Shown: positions 8,075-16,436, counted from the stretch's first letter. The stretch: DNA of 22,040 nt from Pseudomonadota bacterium (GCA_021805275.1 JAJZFQ010000064.1:1-22040); one strand, 5' to 3'. Numbers and translations are program-made. Notes: a model not told the origin generated them from the sequence alone.

Positions 8075-9355
8075 TCAGGCCTCCACCCCGTGGGGTATTG
8101 CATGGCCGAGCCGAGGCAGCAGCAAACGTAGTATTGGACCGGTCATCACTGTCGTTACAACCGCCATGATGACGAACATCGTGAATGCTTTTGGCGGTAT
8201 GAAGCCCAGATCGTAGCCAATATTGAGCACGATCAGCTCCATCAGTGCGCGTGTATTCATCAACCACCCGAGGATCAGGGACTCGTTGCGATTGAAGCCA
8301 CAGGTGCGACCGGCGAAATATACCGACACGACCTTGCCCAGGATCGCGCCACCGAGTATCAGGCACAGCCACAGCCAGTCGGATTTCCCGGTAAGTCCGA
8401 GCACATTGGTGCGCAAGCCCGTATAGGTAAAGAAAACGGGCAAAAAGAATACGAGCACGAACTTGCCAACCTGAGCGCGCCACGCATCGACAAACTCGCG
8501 ATTCTGATGGAATAGCAGGCCGGCGAGAAAGCCGCCGAAAATGGTGAAGATCCCGAGCTTATAGGTGCAGATCCCCATGGCGAAAATGAGGCACAAAACT
8601 ACGGTCATCAAATCTGCTGGGACGGCGCCCTGTGTGATAGGCATCTTCCGCAGCAGCCATCGGGTCAACGGCCGCAAGACGAACCATGCGATGAGCCCGA
8701 GCGCCACGAGATCGCCCACCTGGAGCAGGATGGAACGTGCGGAAAAGTGCGCCGAAGCATACGCCGAGATCGCAGCAAGAAGGATCCAACCGACCACATC
8801 GTTCACGGCCGCGGCCGAGATGGCCACAACGCCGATGGCGGTGTCGGTGAGATCGAATTCGCGAAGGATTCGTCCCAGGATCGGCACCGCGGTGATGGCG
8901 AGTCCAACGCCACAGAACAGACTGTAAGTAGTGGCATTGGCGGCGGGTGCGAGCGCGTGGGCCGAGAGTTCCCCGATCCCGAATCCGAGACCGCTCGGCA
9001 CGGCGATGGACGCGATGGCGATCGTGAGCGTTCCTCTGCGATTTCGCGCCTGTTTGAGTAGCCCGAACTCGAAGTCAGTGCCGATCTGGAACATGAGCAG
9101 GACCAGGCCGATCTGACTGATGATCGTGATCGGCGTCGAGGCGCTCGAGCCGAATAGCATCAGCGATGCGGCGGGGAAGAAATGCCCGAATAGTGACGGA
9201 CCGAGAAGCAGGCCGGCGACGATCTCGCCGACCACCCCGGGTTGACTGAAGCGACGCAGGAGGCGATTGCCGGCGCGGGCTGCCGCGATCATCACGATGA
9301 GCTGAAGAAGGACGAAAAAAAGAAGGCTCTCGGCTTGGTGGACGGAGGAGTTCAT
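8075..9355 (-). CDS. CPA2-family cation/proton antiporter
   Basis: This 426-residue membrane protein belongs to the Na+/H+ exchanger (Kef/NapA-like) family, which exchanges Na+ or K+ for protons. Key signatures are PGVVGEIVAGLLLGPSLFG (residues 39-57), GLVLLMFQIGTDFE (83-96) and the ion-site segment AAAVNDVVGWILLA, with Asn185-Asp186 at the catalytic pair. About 12 hydrophobic segments fill the length. The RCK/TrkA-N domain of full KefB/KefC proteins is absent, so it is a membrane-only form. Asn-Asp rather than Asp-Asp suggests electroneutral, K+-type exchange; this is inferred from the family. The ATG at 9355 has an AGG ribosome site and no better alternative. Monocistronic. Confidence 0.9.
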   Translation of the reverse strand: MNSSVHQAESLLFFVLLQLIVMIAAARAGNRLLRRFSQPGVVGEIVAGLLLGPSLFGHFFPAASLMLFGSSASTPITIISQIGLVLLMFQIGTDFEFGLLKQARNRRGTLTIAIASIAVPSGLGFGIGELSAHALAPAANATTYSLFCGVGLAITAVPILGRILREFDLTDTAIGVVAISAAAVNDVVGWILLAAISAYASAHFSARSILLQVGDLVALGLIAWFVLRPLTRWLLRKMPITQGAVPADLMTVVLCLIFAMGICTYKLGIFTIFGGFLAGLLFHQNREFVDAWRAQVGKFVLVFFLPVFFTYTGLRTNVLGLTGKSDWLWLCLILGGAILGKVVSVYFAGRTCGFNRNESLILGWLMNTRALMELIVLNIGYDLGFIPPKAFTMFVIMAVVTTVMTGPILRLLLPRLGHAIPHGVEA

Positions 9356-9924
9356 GTGCTACCTGTACGTCGCTTTGGGATTCTCTCGGGGGCGGATGTT
9401 GCGACTGCGGGTTCTGCTCGGTTCAAGCGTTGCGGGGACGATGTCGCAAGCTGCGGCAATTGACCGAACCCGGTGGCGGCTGCCAGGACGGGCGTGGTGA
9501 GCCACAAATTATCGAAAAACCCCGGCCCGGGCCATGGATGCCGCGAGGCACCACGGTGGACGCCCGGGCGTGATGGGTGAACTTGGAGCCGACGTATTTT
9601 GAGGCGAACGGGCCATTCGTGCTGCCATCGTGAATTGGGGCGCGAGTGCTCCTCGGTGCCGGGTCAGTGCTCGCGACGTAAGCGGCGCGGCATCCTTGAC
9701 CGGCAGGGGCGCGTACCCGCCCGCGGGTTGCGTGGTCCGGGAGCGGATATCGGTGAGCCGCGGGGGCCGCCCGTAATCGGTACTCGCCCCAGTCGGCACC
9801 GGTCAGTCGCATCCGGGGCGCAGCTGCGCCCGAGCACCGCTGGCATCGCTTTCTCGCGGGCGTTGAGAGCCGTTGCCGCCTGCCTGCCGTGTTGCAGCGC
9901 CCAATCTGACTGGCGCGATGTTTT
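9356..9924. other. Gene-free stretch between antiporter and DsrE gene
   Basis: About 570 bases have no convincing gene on either strand. Palindromes are frequent: a perfect 16-base one at 9816-9831 (GGGCGCAGCTGCGCCC) and ACCCGC-CC-GCGGGT near 9715-9728. The antiporter promoter should lie at the left end on the minus strand. Confidence 0.45.
9816..9831. repeat. Perfect 16-bp palindrome
   Basis: GGGCGCAGCTGCGCCC is self-complementary over its full length. It is about 90 bases downstream of the DsrE stop on the minus strand and may act in mRNA 3'-end formation. No T run follows on either strand. Confidence 0.4.
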
Positions 9925-10484
9925 TTACAGATCGACGAAGGCGTAGCCCTTGTTACCATAGATGATCTCATCCGAGAGCGCCGAAAGACTCACCTCCACA
10001 TCAGGGTCGATCCATGACTGCCGCACCTGCATGGCGGCCAGTGCCTGCCCGCAAACGAGCAGCCGCACCCCGGCCTTGCGCAGTTCACGCAGCAACACCA
10101 GGTTGGGATTATCGGCCCCCTTGAGCAGGTGATAATACGGGTTGCGCAGAACGACGAACGCGGCTTTCTCGTGGATCAGCGCCACGTAATGCAGCTGTGA
10201 TAGTGGCACGCCCGATGCCACCATGACGTTCACCGCGCGCGCCAGATGCACCAAGCCGGGATTGACCTTGGACGGGGAGCTGCTTGCCCAGGTGACGTAG
10301 AAGAAGGCTTTGTACGTTGCCTTGGGATCCGGCTGTACCGCTGCGTGCGGCAGCGGGTGGACCCCCCCAAAAAATTCTTGATCACCGGATATACCCACTG
10401 CCCGTTGGCAGCGGTCGTCGCGAGCGCCGCGGGTGTAACGCTCAGCGCAAGACACGTGATGGTCCAGCAGATCGATCGTTTCAT
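9925..10484 (-). CDS. Exported DsrE-family protein, frameshifted
   Basis: The protein starts at an ATG at 10484, preceded by a GGGGGG run, with a signal peptide MKRSICWTITCLALSVTPA and likely cleavage after ALA. After about 35 codons the frame must slip back one base (equivalently, one base is missing) at a T6G7 tract, 10368-10380 on the plus strand as C7A6. The next frame continues as GGVHPLPHAAVQPDPK and runs to the stop at 9925. The joined product is about 186 residues and matches periplasmic DsrE/DsrF-like proteins (COG1416), including a single Cys in LLVCGQALAAMQVRQ and the ending GNKGYAFVDL. Without slippage only an 84-residue product ending at 10230 is made. The DsrE fold is linked to sulfur transfer; the role of exported members is unknown. 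It is divergent from the nitrile hydratase operon. Confidence 0.75.
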
Positions 10485-10654
10485 GAATTCCCCCCGATTT
10501 ATGACTATCAAGTCGATCGGAAGCGGACGAGATACTGCCAGGAAATACCGCTCAGTGCATCGGGGCGGCCGATTGCTCCTGCACGTCAGCGATAGCGCCA
10601 AAACCCTGGAGCGCTGCTCAAAGCGGCGTCAGGTCCAAATCGAGCCGCGGCCAA

Positions 10655-10671
10655 CCTGCCCAAAGGGCAGG
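10655..10671. promoter_or_regulatory. Inverted repeat upstream of nitrile hydratase
   Basis: CCTGCCC-AAA-GGGCAGG is a perfect 7-bp inverted repeat about 75 bases before the alpha-subunit ATG, in the divergent region shared with the DsrE gene. Its position would suit an operator or a leader hairpin. No clear -35/-10 pair was identified around it. Confidence 0.35.
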
Positions 10672-10745
10672 GCGGACGTCGAACGACGGGGGCCCCTGCA
10701 CTGTCGGCGCTTGCGAATGCATTGCGAAGAGGACAAGCTTGACTC

Positions 10746-11366
10746 ATGCGCGACGAGCACGATCATCATCACGAGCACCCTGACCATTCGGAGCTCAGCG
10801 AGATGCAGGTGAGAGTGCGCGCGCTGGAAACGATTCTCACTGAGAAGGGCTACGTCGATCCTGCCGCGCTCGATCTCATCGTCGACGCGTTCCAGACGAA
10901 GATTGGTCCGCGCAACGGTGCCCGCATCGTGGCGCGCGCTTGGAGTGACGCTGGGTTCAGGACCCGGCTCCTCGCGAATGCCACTGATGCGGCCAATTCC
11001 ATGGGGTTCTCCAGCCCGGTCGGCGCCCATCTGATTGCAGTCGAGAACACGCCCCAGAGCCATAACCTGGTGGTGTGCACGCTGTGCTCGTGCTATCCGT
11101 GGGAGGTTCTGGGCCTGCCGCCGGTCTGGTACAAGTCGGCGCCTTACCGCAGTCGCGCGGTCATTGAGCCGCGCGCCGTCCTCGCCGAGTTCGGGGTCGA
11201 TTTGCCAGCCGAAACGGCTGTTCGGGTCTGGGATTCGACCGCAGAGACGCGATTTATGGTGGTGCCGATGCGGCCGTCCGGCACGCACGGGTGGAGCGAG
11301 GAGCGGCTGGCCGGTCTCGTGACACGGGACAGCATGATCGGTACTGGCCTCGTGAACTCGCCATGA
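10746..11366 (+). CDS. nthA: Nitrile hydratase alpha subunit, cobalt type
   Basis: With the beta subunit this forms the metalloenzyme that hydrates nitriles to amides. The metal site is VCTLCSCYPW: Cys111, Cys114, Ser115 and Cys116, with Thr112 rather than Ser after the first Cys, which is the cobalt-type signature. In the family the second and third cysteines are oxidised to sulfinic and sulfenic acids. The downstream LGLPPVWYKSAPYRSRAV is also characteristic. The 206-residue length is normal. The N terminus is a His/Asp/Glu-rich tail (residues 3-14), which may bind metal. The ATG is preceded by GAGGA at 10729-10733. The stop overlaps the beta start (ATGA), indicating translational coupling. 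A thiocyanate hydrolase gamma subunit is related, but the full-length beta partner argues for nitrile hydratase. Confidence 0.93.
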   Translation: MRDEHDHHHEHPDHSELSEMQVRVRALETILTEKGYVDPAALDLIVDAFQTKIGPRNGARIVARAWSDAGFRTRLLANATDAANSMGFSSPVGAHLIAVENTPQSHNLVVCTLCSCYPWEVLGLPPVWYKSAPYRSRAVIEPRAVLAEFGVDLPAETAVRVWDSTAETRFMVVPMRPSGTHGWSEERLAGLVTRDSMIGTGLVNSP

Positions 11367-12016
11367 ATTCGATCCACGATTTGGGTGGCATGCACGGCTT
11401 CGGTCCGATCTCGCCGGAGACTGACGAGCCGGTCTTTCACGCACCGTGGGAAGGTCGTGTGATGGCGCTGTATCGCGCCGTGGGCTTCCTGCGATTCTGG
11501 ACCATCGACGCGGGGCGTGCCGCGATCGAGCGCCTGCCGCCCGCGACCTACCTGACGGCTTCCTATTACGCCAAATGGCTGATGGGGCTCGAGGCGAGCC
11601 TCGAGCGCGCAGGGCTCGTCGGTGCGGATGAGATCGAAACTGGTCGAGCATTGCGCCCGGGTAACTCCCCTGTGCGTCTGATGACGGCTGAGGATGCCGC
11701 GAACATCCAGCGGGGAAATTTTGAACGGCCGGCCGCGGCACCGGCCCGATTCAAGCCAGGCAGCCCGATCCGCACGGTGAACCTCAATCCGACTACCCAT
11801 ACCCGCCTGCCCCGCTATGCGCGCGGCAAGCAGGGCGTGGTCGAGGCGGTTCGCGGCTGCCATGTGTTTCCCGACACCGCCGCCATCGATGCCGGTGAGA
11901 ATCCGCAGTGGCTGTACACGGTCGTATTTTCCGCGAGTGAGCTGTGGGGCCCGTACGCCGATCCGACCGTCCGTGTGTCCATTGAGGCATTTGAGCCCTA
12001 TCTGGCGGCGGCATGA
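11363..12016 (+). CDS. nthB: Nitrile hydratase beta subunit
   Basis: This 217-residue subunit pairs with NthA and helps form the active-site channel. It begins MNSIHDLGGMHGFGPISPE, the standard family N terminus, followed by the helical WTIDAGRAAIERLPPATYL and YYAKWLMGLE segments. It ends with the SH3-like C-terminal barrel containing YTVVFSASELWG. The frame is open upstream to 11291, but the ATG at 11363 overlaps the alpha stop and begins the conserved sequence. Its length shows it is not split as in thiocyanate hydrolase, where separate subunits match the N- and C-terminal halves. Its own stop overlaps the next gene by four bases. Confidence 0.93.
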   Translation: MNSIHDLGGMHGFGPISPETDEPVFHAPWEGRVMALYRAVGFLRFWTIDAGRAAIERLPPATYLTASYYAKWLMGLEASLERAGLVGADEIETGRALRPGNSPVRLMTAEDAANIQRGNFERPAAAPARFKPGSPIRTVNLNPTTHTRLPRYARGKQGVVEAVRGCHVFPDTAAIDAGENPQWLYTVVFSASELWGPYADPTVRVSIEAFEPYLAAA

Positions 12017-12378
12017 CCGATTCCGGGGTCGAACTACCAGGGATGCCGCGCGATGAGAATGGCCCGGTGTTTCGCGAGCCCTGGGAGGCACAGTCCTTCG
12101 CGATGACCTTGGCGCTGCATCGGGTGGGACTGTTCCAATGGCCCGAATGGGCCGCAATGCTGGCTGAAGAGATCAGGCGCGCCCGGGCCGCGGGCGGTGC
12201 GGATACGGGCGCGAGCTATTATCGGCATTGGCAGGCGGCACTCGAGCGCATGATCGTTGAGAAAGGCCTGAGCGATGCGCAGGCGATCGGGCGCTACCGC
12301 GATGCGTGGGCGCATGCGGCAGGCCGCACGCCGCATGGCATGTTGATCCAGCTCCTGCCCGGGGACTTTCGGTCGTAG
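12013..12378 (+). CDS. Nitrile hydratase accessory protein (P14K-like)
   Basis: This 121-residue protein resembles the N-terminal half of the beta subunit (FREPWEAQSFAMTLALHRVG, then SYYRHWQAALERMIVEKGL), as do the P14K/NhlE activators. In cobalt-type enzymes such activators bind the alpha subunit and insert cobalt by self-subunit swapping. The ATG overlaps the beta stop (ATGA), so it is coupled to the operon. The order alpha-beta-activator matches the Pseudomonas putida cobalt enzyme rather than the beta-alpha order of Rhodococcus J1. No P47K-type GTPase activator of iron enzymes is present, consistent with the cobalt assignment. Confidence 0.88.
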   Translation: MTDSGVELPGMPRDENGPVFREPWEAQSFAMTLALHRVGLFQWPEWAAMLAEEIRRARAAGGADTGASYYRHWQAALERMIVEKGLSDAQAIGRYRDAWAHAAGRTPHGMLIQLLPGDFRS

Positions 12379-12386
12379 ACCGAAAG
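12366..12386 (+). terminator. Hairpin spanning the operon's last stop codon
   Basis: CTTTCGGTC-GTA-GACCGAAAG is a perfect nine-base-pair stem with a three-base loop. The TAG stop of the accessory gene (12376-12378) sits across the loop. No T run follows, so it may protect the mRNA 3' end or work with Rho rather than act as an intrinsic terminator. Confidence 0.5.
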
Positions 12387-12548
12387 GACGTCATCTGCGT
12401 TGTGCAATGCCCCGGGCGACTGGGCGGTGCATGAGCAGCGCCGGTGGAGCTCTTCGCGGGGCTCTCTCTTGCGCCGGTGCACCCGCCGACGGCCGTGCGC
12501 TGCGAGCACCTCAGCAGAGCGCTGATTGGAGGTCCCGGACTCGCCCGG

Positions 12549-12567
12549 GCCGCGACTGGGTCGCGGC
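12549..12567 (-). terminator. Hairpin at the end of the ABC-F gene
   Basis: GCCGCGAC-TGG-GTCGCGGC forms a perfect eight-base-pair stem immediately after the minus-strand stop at 12568-12570. No T run follows. It lies in the short convergent gap after the nitrile hydratase operon, which otherwise appears empty. Confidence 0.45.
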
Positions 12568-14172
12568 TCACTCGGTCAGAGGATGCGCGGCCAGATACTC
12601 GTCGAATGTCCCGCTGAAGTCCTCAATGCTTCCGCTCGGCTTCAGCTCGATGATGCGCGTTGCAAGGCCGCTGACGAACTCCCGGTCGTGGGAGACGAAG
12701 ATCAGCGTTCCGGGGTACAGCTCGAGTGCCGTCTGCAGCGACTCGATCGTTTCCATGTCCATGTGGTTGGTGGGCTCGTCCATGACCAGAACGTTCGGTT
12801 TGGTCAGCATCAGCTTGCCGTAGATCATGCGGCCCTTTTCGCCGCCGGACAGCACCTTCACCGACTTTTTAACCTCCTCGCCAGAGAAGAGCAGCCGGCC
12901 GAGTGTCGCCCGGACGATCAGATCGTCATCGGCCTTGCCTGTCCAGTGCGACATCCACGTGAACAGATCGAGCTTTTCGGCAAAGTCGGCCTGCGGATCC
13001 TGGGGCATGTGGCCGGGTTCGGCGTTCTCGACCCAGGTGATCTTACCGGCCGCAGGCTTCAGCTCACCGACCAGACAGCGCGCCAGAGTCGTCTTGCCCA
13101 CGCCGTTGGCGCCGATGATCGCAACGCGCTCTCCGGCCCGGACGGTGAAGCTGACCTTCTTCAGTACATCGACATCGCTGCCCGGGTAGCGAAACGAGAT
13201 GTCCTCGACCGTGACCGTGGAGTGATACAGCTTCTTGCGCTGCTCGAAGCGAATGTACGGGTTCTGGCGCGAGGAGGGCCGGATCTCCTCAAGCTTGATC
13301 TTTCCCAGTTCCCGACGGCGCGAGGTCGCCTGGCGGGCTTTGGATGCGTTCGCGGAGAAGCGCCGCACGAATTCCTGCAGGTCGGAGATGCGGTCCTGGG
13401 CCTTGGCATTCGCCGCCTCGACGCGTTGGCGCGCCTGCAGCGAGGCCAGCATGAAGTCGTCGTAATTGCCCGGATAGACCTTGAGCTGCTGGTAATCAAG
13501 ATCCGCGATGTGCGTGCAGACTTGGTTCAGGAAGCGGCGGTCGTGGCTGATGATCACCATCGTGGCGTCATAATCGTTAAGAACGCCCTCGAGCCAGCGG
13601 ATCGAGTGGATGTCGAGGTTGTTCGTCGGCTCATCAAGCAGCAGCACGTCGGGCTTTGAGAACAGGGCCTGGGCCAGCAGCACGCGCAGCTTCAGCCCGG
13701 GGGCCACCTCGCGCATCGAGCGCTCGTGCAGCGGCTCGCCGATGCCGATGTCACTCAAGATGCTCCCGGCGCGTGCCTCGGCGTCATAGCCGCCGTACTC
13801 GCCGAATTTCACCTCGAGTTCCGCCGCCTTCATGTAGTCCGAGTCGGTCGCGTTCGGGTCGGCGTAAATCCGGTCCCGCTCCTGCATGGCACGCCACATC
13901 TCGATGTGCCCCTGCATCACGACGTCGAGCACGCGCTCGTCTTCATAGGCGAACTGATTCTGCTTCAGGGTGCCGAGACGCCGGCCGGGCTGCAGCACCA
14001 CGTCGCCCGAGCTCTGCTCGAGCTCGCCGCTCAGGATCTTCATGAGCGTCGATTTACCGCAGCCGTTGGCGCCGATCAGGCCATAGCGATTGCCGTCGGC
14101 GAACTTGGCCGTGACCTGCTCGAACAGCGGCTTGGCGCCGAATTGCATCGTGACGTTGAATGTGGAAAGCAT
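12568..14172 (-). CDS. ybiT: ABC-F family ATPase, YbiT-like
   Basis: This 534-residue soluble protein has two ATP-binding cassettes and no membrane segments, as in ABC-F proteins that act on the ribosome. Cassette 1 has Walker [10 protein letters not shown] (residues 34-42), the unusual signature VAPGLKLR and Walker [14 protein letters not shown] charged linker with [17 protein letters not shown] follows. Cassette 2 has [17 protein letters not shown] and [12 protein letters not shown]. The opening [20 protein letters not shown], the VAPG signature and the length match E. coli YbiT (about 530 residues) rather than EttA, Uup or YheS. The role is ribosome-associated translation control, not transport. 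The ATG at 14172 has a modest GGA ribosome site. Monocistronic. Confidence 0.93.
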   Translation of the reverse strand: MLSTFNVTMQFGAKPLFEQVTAKFADGNRYGLIGANGCGKSTLMKILSGELEQSSGDVVLQPGRRLGTLKQNQFAYEDERVLDVVMQGHIEMWRAMQERDRIYADPNATDSDYMKAAELEVKFGEYGGYDAEARAGSILSDIGIGEPLHERSMREVAPGLKLRVLLAQALFSKPDVLLLDEPTNNLDIHSIRWLEGVLNDYDATMVIISHDRRFLNQVCTHIADLDYQQLKVYPGNYDDFMLASLQARQRVEAANAKAQDRISDLQEFVRRFSANASKARQATSRRRELGKIKLEEIRPSSRQNPYIRFEQRKKLYHSTVTVEDISFRYPGSDVDVLKKVSFTVRAGERVAIIGANGVGKTTLARCLVGELKPAAGKITWVENAEPGHMPQDPQADFAEKLDLFTWMSHWTGKADDDLIVRATLGRLLFSGEEVKKSVKVLSGGEKGRMIYGKLMLTKPNVLVMDEPTNHMDMETIESLQTALELYPGTLIFVSHDREFVSGLATRIIELKPSGSIEDFSGTFDEYLAAHPLTE

Positions 14173-14660
14173 ATCTGTCCGTTTGAATGGCTCGATTGCG
14201 CGAGCGCGTGCACCTGGAGTGCCTGTCCGCGCGCGCCGGATGCCGGCCTCGACGGTCTGCGCGCAGAGAGCACGACAATCGCGAGGTCATGCCCTGTCCT
14301 GCCGGGGGCAGGCGGCCGTGGGTTTCGCGAGTATCGGGGCGCCGCGAGGCATTGCCCGCGGCAAGCCGCGCAGTCTAGCCGACGGAACGGATAGGCGCAA
14401 TGAGTCGCGGAACCGGCGCCACGCCCGGGCAGATCGGCGCAGGCCTTGCGAGCGGTCTGACCGCGCCCTGGGCGACCGCAGCGGGTGCGTGAGCATCGGG
14501 GTGCATCGGGGTGGGCGATCCGGGGCGCCCGTGGAGCGCACCGGGTGCCGCCCGCCGCGATCAACGGCTGATGCAGCATGCTGACGTCAAGGCGTAGCGC
14601 GAGGTCCGGCCTTGCGCCCTCCCGCGCGCTTCGCGGCAGCAGGGGGGTGGCCAATCGCCG
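14173..14660. other. Intergenic region between ABC-F and efflux channel genes
   Basis: These 488 bases contain no credible gene. They hold the promoter region of the minus-strand ABC-F gene. A ten-base unit GCATCGGGGT occurs twice in tandem at 14493-14512. No T-tailed terminator was seen after the efflux channel stop at 14661. Confidence 0.45.
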
Positions 14661-16142
14661 TCAGGGTTGCATGCCTTTGATCTCAGGGGCGCGCTGTGCC
14701 GAGCGGATCGTGGCCGGTGCGAGGGTGAGCGGACTTTGCATGGCGTCCTCCAGCCGCCCCAGCGCCCGTTGCGCCTCGAGCAGCGCAGCGAGGCGTTCCT
14801 GTGTGCCCTGCTCGTAGGCCAGGCGGGCGCTCACCCGGTCGAGCGGCTGCAATTCCCCCGCAGCGACTTCGGCGCGCACGGAGGTGAGTTGGCGTGCGAG
14901 ATCATGGTGGAGAGCTTTGGCGGTCGTGAGCTCGGCGCGGGCCGACGCGTAGGCCGCGAGCGCACCGTCGATCTGCATGAGGGCGGTCGACTGCACGGTC
15001 ACGAAGTGGGCGGCGGCGAGCGCTCGCTGCGCTCTGGCCGCGGCAATCGGTCCCTGGTTGTGGTTGAGAACGGGCAGAGGCAAGGAGAGCCGCAGGCCCC
15101 ATTCGCGGTCGCCGACGAGCTGCGCGTTCCATGCAAAGCCGGGTCCGATGTGAATGTCCGGCCACTGACGCGCAATCTGGAGCTGCAATGCCGACTGACT
15201 GGCGGCGTAACGCTCGAGCGCGGCACGCACGTCGGCCCGCCCGAGCAGCGCTCGCTGCCTGACGTGCGCACGGGTGAGGGTGGCCGGAAGAGTCCGCAGG
15301 TCCGCGAACTCGAATCGGACACCGTCGAGTGCGCGGAGCGGTACTCCCAGCGCGCCGGCAAGGGCAATGCGCGCCTGGCGTAGGCGGGCCGCGGCGGCCT
15401 GGGCCGCAAGTTCGGCACGCTGCAGGGCGATGCCGGCCCGCGCGACCTCGTAGCTCGATACATTGCCGGCGGTGAGCTGTCCGTCGAGCAGGTGCACCGC
15501 CTCGCGCTGCGTTGCCGCCTCCTCACCGAGCAGCGACTCGGACCGGCGCGCCGCGTACAGATCGAGCAGCGTGGCCCGCAAACGGCTGCGTACCTGCCAG
15601 ACGGTGCCGATGAGATCCCACCGAGCTGCGGCCGCCAAGTGCCGGGCCTCGGCGAGGCGATCGCCGCGCTTGCCATCGGTCTCGATCGGCCAGTCGAACG
15701 AGAGGGGGACAATCCAGGGACTGATCGCCCCGGCGACGGGCGAGTCATGACCGGGGGCAAGCGAAAGCGACGGGTTTGGTCGCTCGCCTGCCGTGATGCG
15801 GGCGGCTTGCGCACTCAGCAGTCGCGCGCGGGCCTCGGCGAGCCCGGGTTGATAGTAGAACGCGGCGAGCGTAAGCGCCTTGAGCGTCCATGGCGCCCCC
15901 GCGGCCGGCGCGGCGAGGTGATTGGCCGCCAGAAACGCACGCAGGCGGGGCGCCTGCAGCGAGCGAGACTCGAACGCTGCGATGCTTGACCCCGCGGTGA
16001 GGGGCCGTGGTTGAAAATGCGCGCAGGCGGCAAGCTGCGCGGCGCAGACGCAGGCCAGCATGCCGCGGATGCCCGCTGCGGTGCGTGCGCCACGTCGGAT
16101 GGCGACGCCCGACCGGCCGGGAGTCCTCGCTCGGATGAGCAT
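14661..16142 (-). CDS. TolC-like outer membrane efflux lipoprotein
   Basis: This protein of about 493 residues belongs to the outer membrane efflux family, whose trimers form the exit duct of tripartite pumps. The start at 16142 gives a basic n-region (many Arg), a hydrophobic stretch and the lipobox LAAC (Cys40), so it is probably lipid-anchored like CusC/OprM. Two long Ala/Leu/Arg-rich helical repeats (about 95-290 and 300-490), with PNPSLSLAPG and a QLQIARQWPDIHIGPGF segment, match the duplicated family domain. The frame opens further upstream to 16226, but a TATAGT box lies between. The alternative ATG at 16061 would lack the basic residues. It is divergent from the adaptor and RND genes and presumably works with them. 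Confidence 0.87.
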   Translation of the reverse strand: MLIRARTPGRSGVAIRRGARTAAGIRGMLACVCAAQLAACAHFQPRPLTAGSSIAAFESRSLQAPRLRAFLAANHLAAPAAGAPWTLKALTLAAFYYQPGLAEARARLLSAQAARITAGERPNPSLSLAPGHDSPVAGAISPWIVPLSFDWPIETDGKRGDRLAEARHLAAAARWDLIGTVWQVRSRLRATLLDLYAARRSESLLGEEAATQREAVHLLDGQLTAGNVSSYEVARAGIALQRAELAAQAAAARLRQARIALAGALGVPLRALDGVRFEFADLRTLPATLTRAHVRQRALLGRADVRAALERYAASQSALQLQIARQWPDIHIGPGFAWNAQLVGDREWGLRLSLPLPVLNHNQGPIAAARAQRALAAAHFVTVQSTALMQIDGALAAYASARAELTTAKALHHDLARQLTSVRAEVAAGELQPLDRVSARLAYEQGTQERLAALLEAQRALGRLEDAMQSPLTLAPATIRSAQRAPEIKGMQP

Positions 16143-16436
16143 TTTGGAACTATACTCCCGCACGCCGAGACGCGGATTGTCGATTCCACCTGCGGGGCTA
16201 CCGGGACAGGTTGGTGTACGTCGCATCCTTGATGGGTCTGTTGGCGCGCCGATTTAACGGCAGGGGGGCTGTCTGCTCGATGCACACGGACAGGACTCCA
16301 ACGATCGCGCCTCCTCGCACCTAGCGGCCTCGATGGCGACCCGGACCCGGCGGCAATCAGTGTTGCATTCGATTTGGGCTTCGCGGGGCTGCGCCGATGA
16401 CTGTCGTGCGCCGAGCGGCGCCAGGGACAACCTGCC
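16143..16436. promoter_or_regulatory. Divergent efflux promoter region
   Basis: This 294-base gap must drive both the outer-membrane channel (-) and the adaptor-RND pair (+). On the minus strand TATAGT (16154-16149) ends six bases before the ATG at 16142, implying a leaderless or nearly leaderless mRNA if used; no matching -35 was found. On the plus side AGGGA (16423-16427) is a well-spaced ribosome site for the adaptor. No regulator gene or obvious metal-regulator dyad was found. Confidence 0.4.

Noticed and set aside
9897..9926. Hairpin followed by T6 on the plus strand, resembling a terminator
   Set aside because: The stem is short with a bulge, four bases separate it from the T run, and no plus-strand gene precedes it. 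It also overlaps the DsrE stop.
10629..12157. Long minus-strand frames opposite the nitrile hydratase genes
   Set aside because: They are shadows of the alpha and beta subunits, which carry diagnostic motifs; their own translations are low-complexity.
10746..12378. Thiocyanate hydrolase operon
   Set aside because: The beta-like protein is full length and not split, and the third protein is a P14K-like activator placed last, which fits nitrile hydratase.
12526..13659. 377-residue plus-strand frame opposite the ABC-F gene
   Set aside because: It is antisense to a strongly conserved ABC-F protein with all motifs intact; it is a shadow frame.
14493..14512. Two tandem copies of GCATCGGGGT
   Set aside because: Only two ten-base units, with no further copies seen nearby; not enough to call a repeat element.
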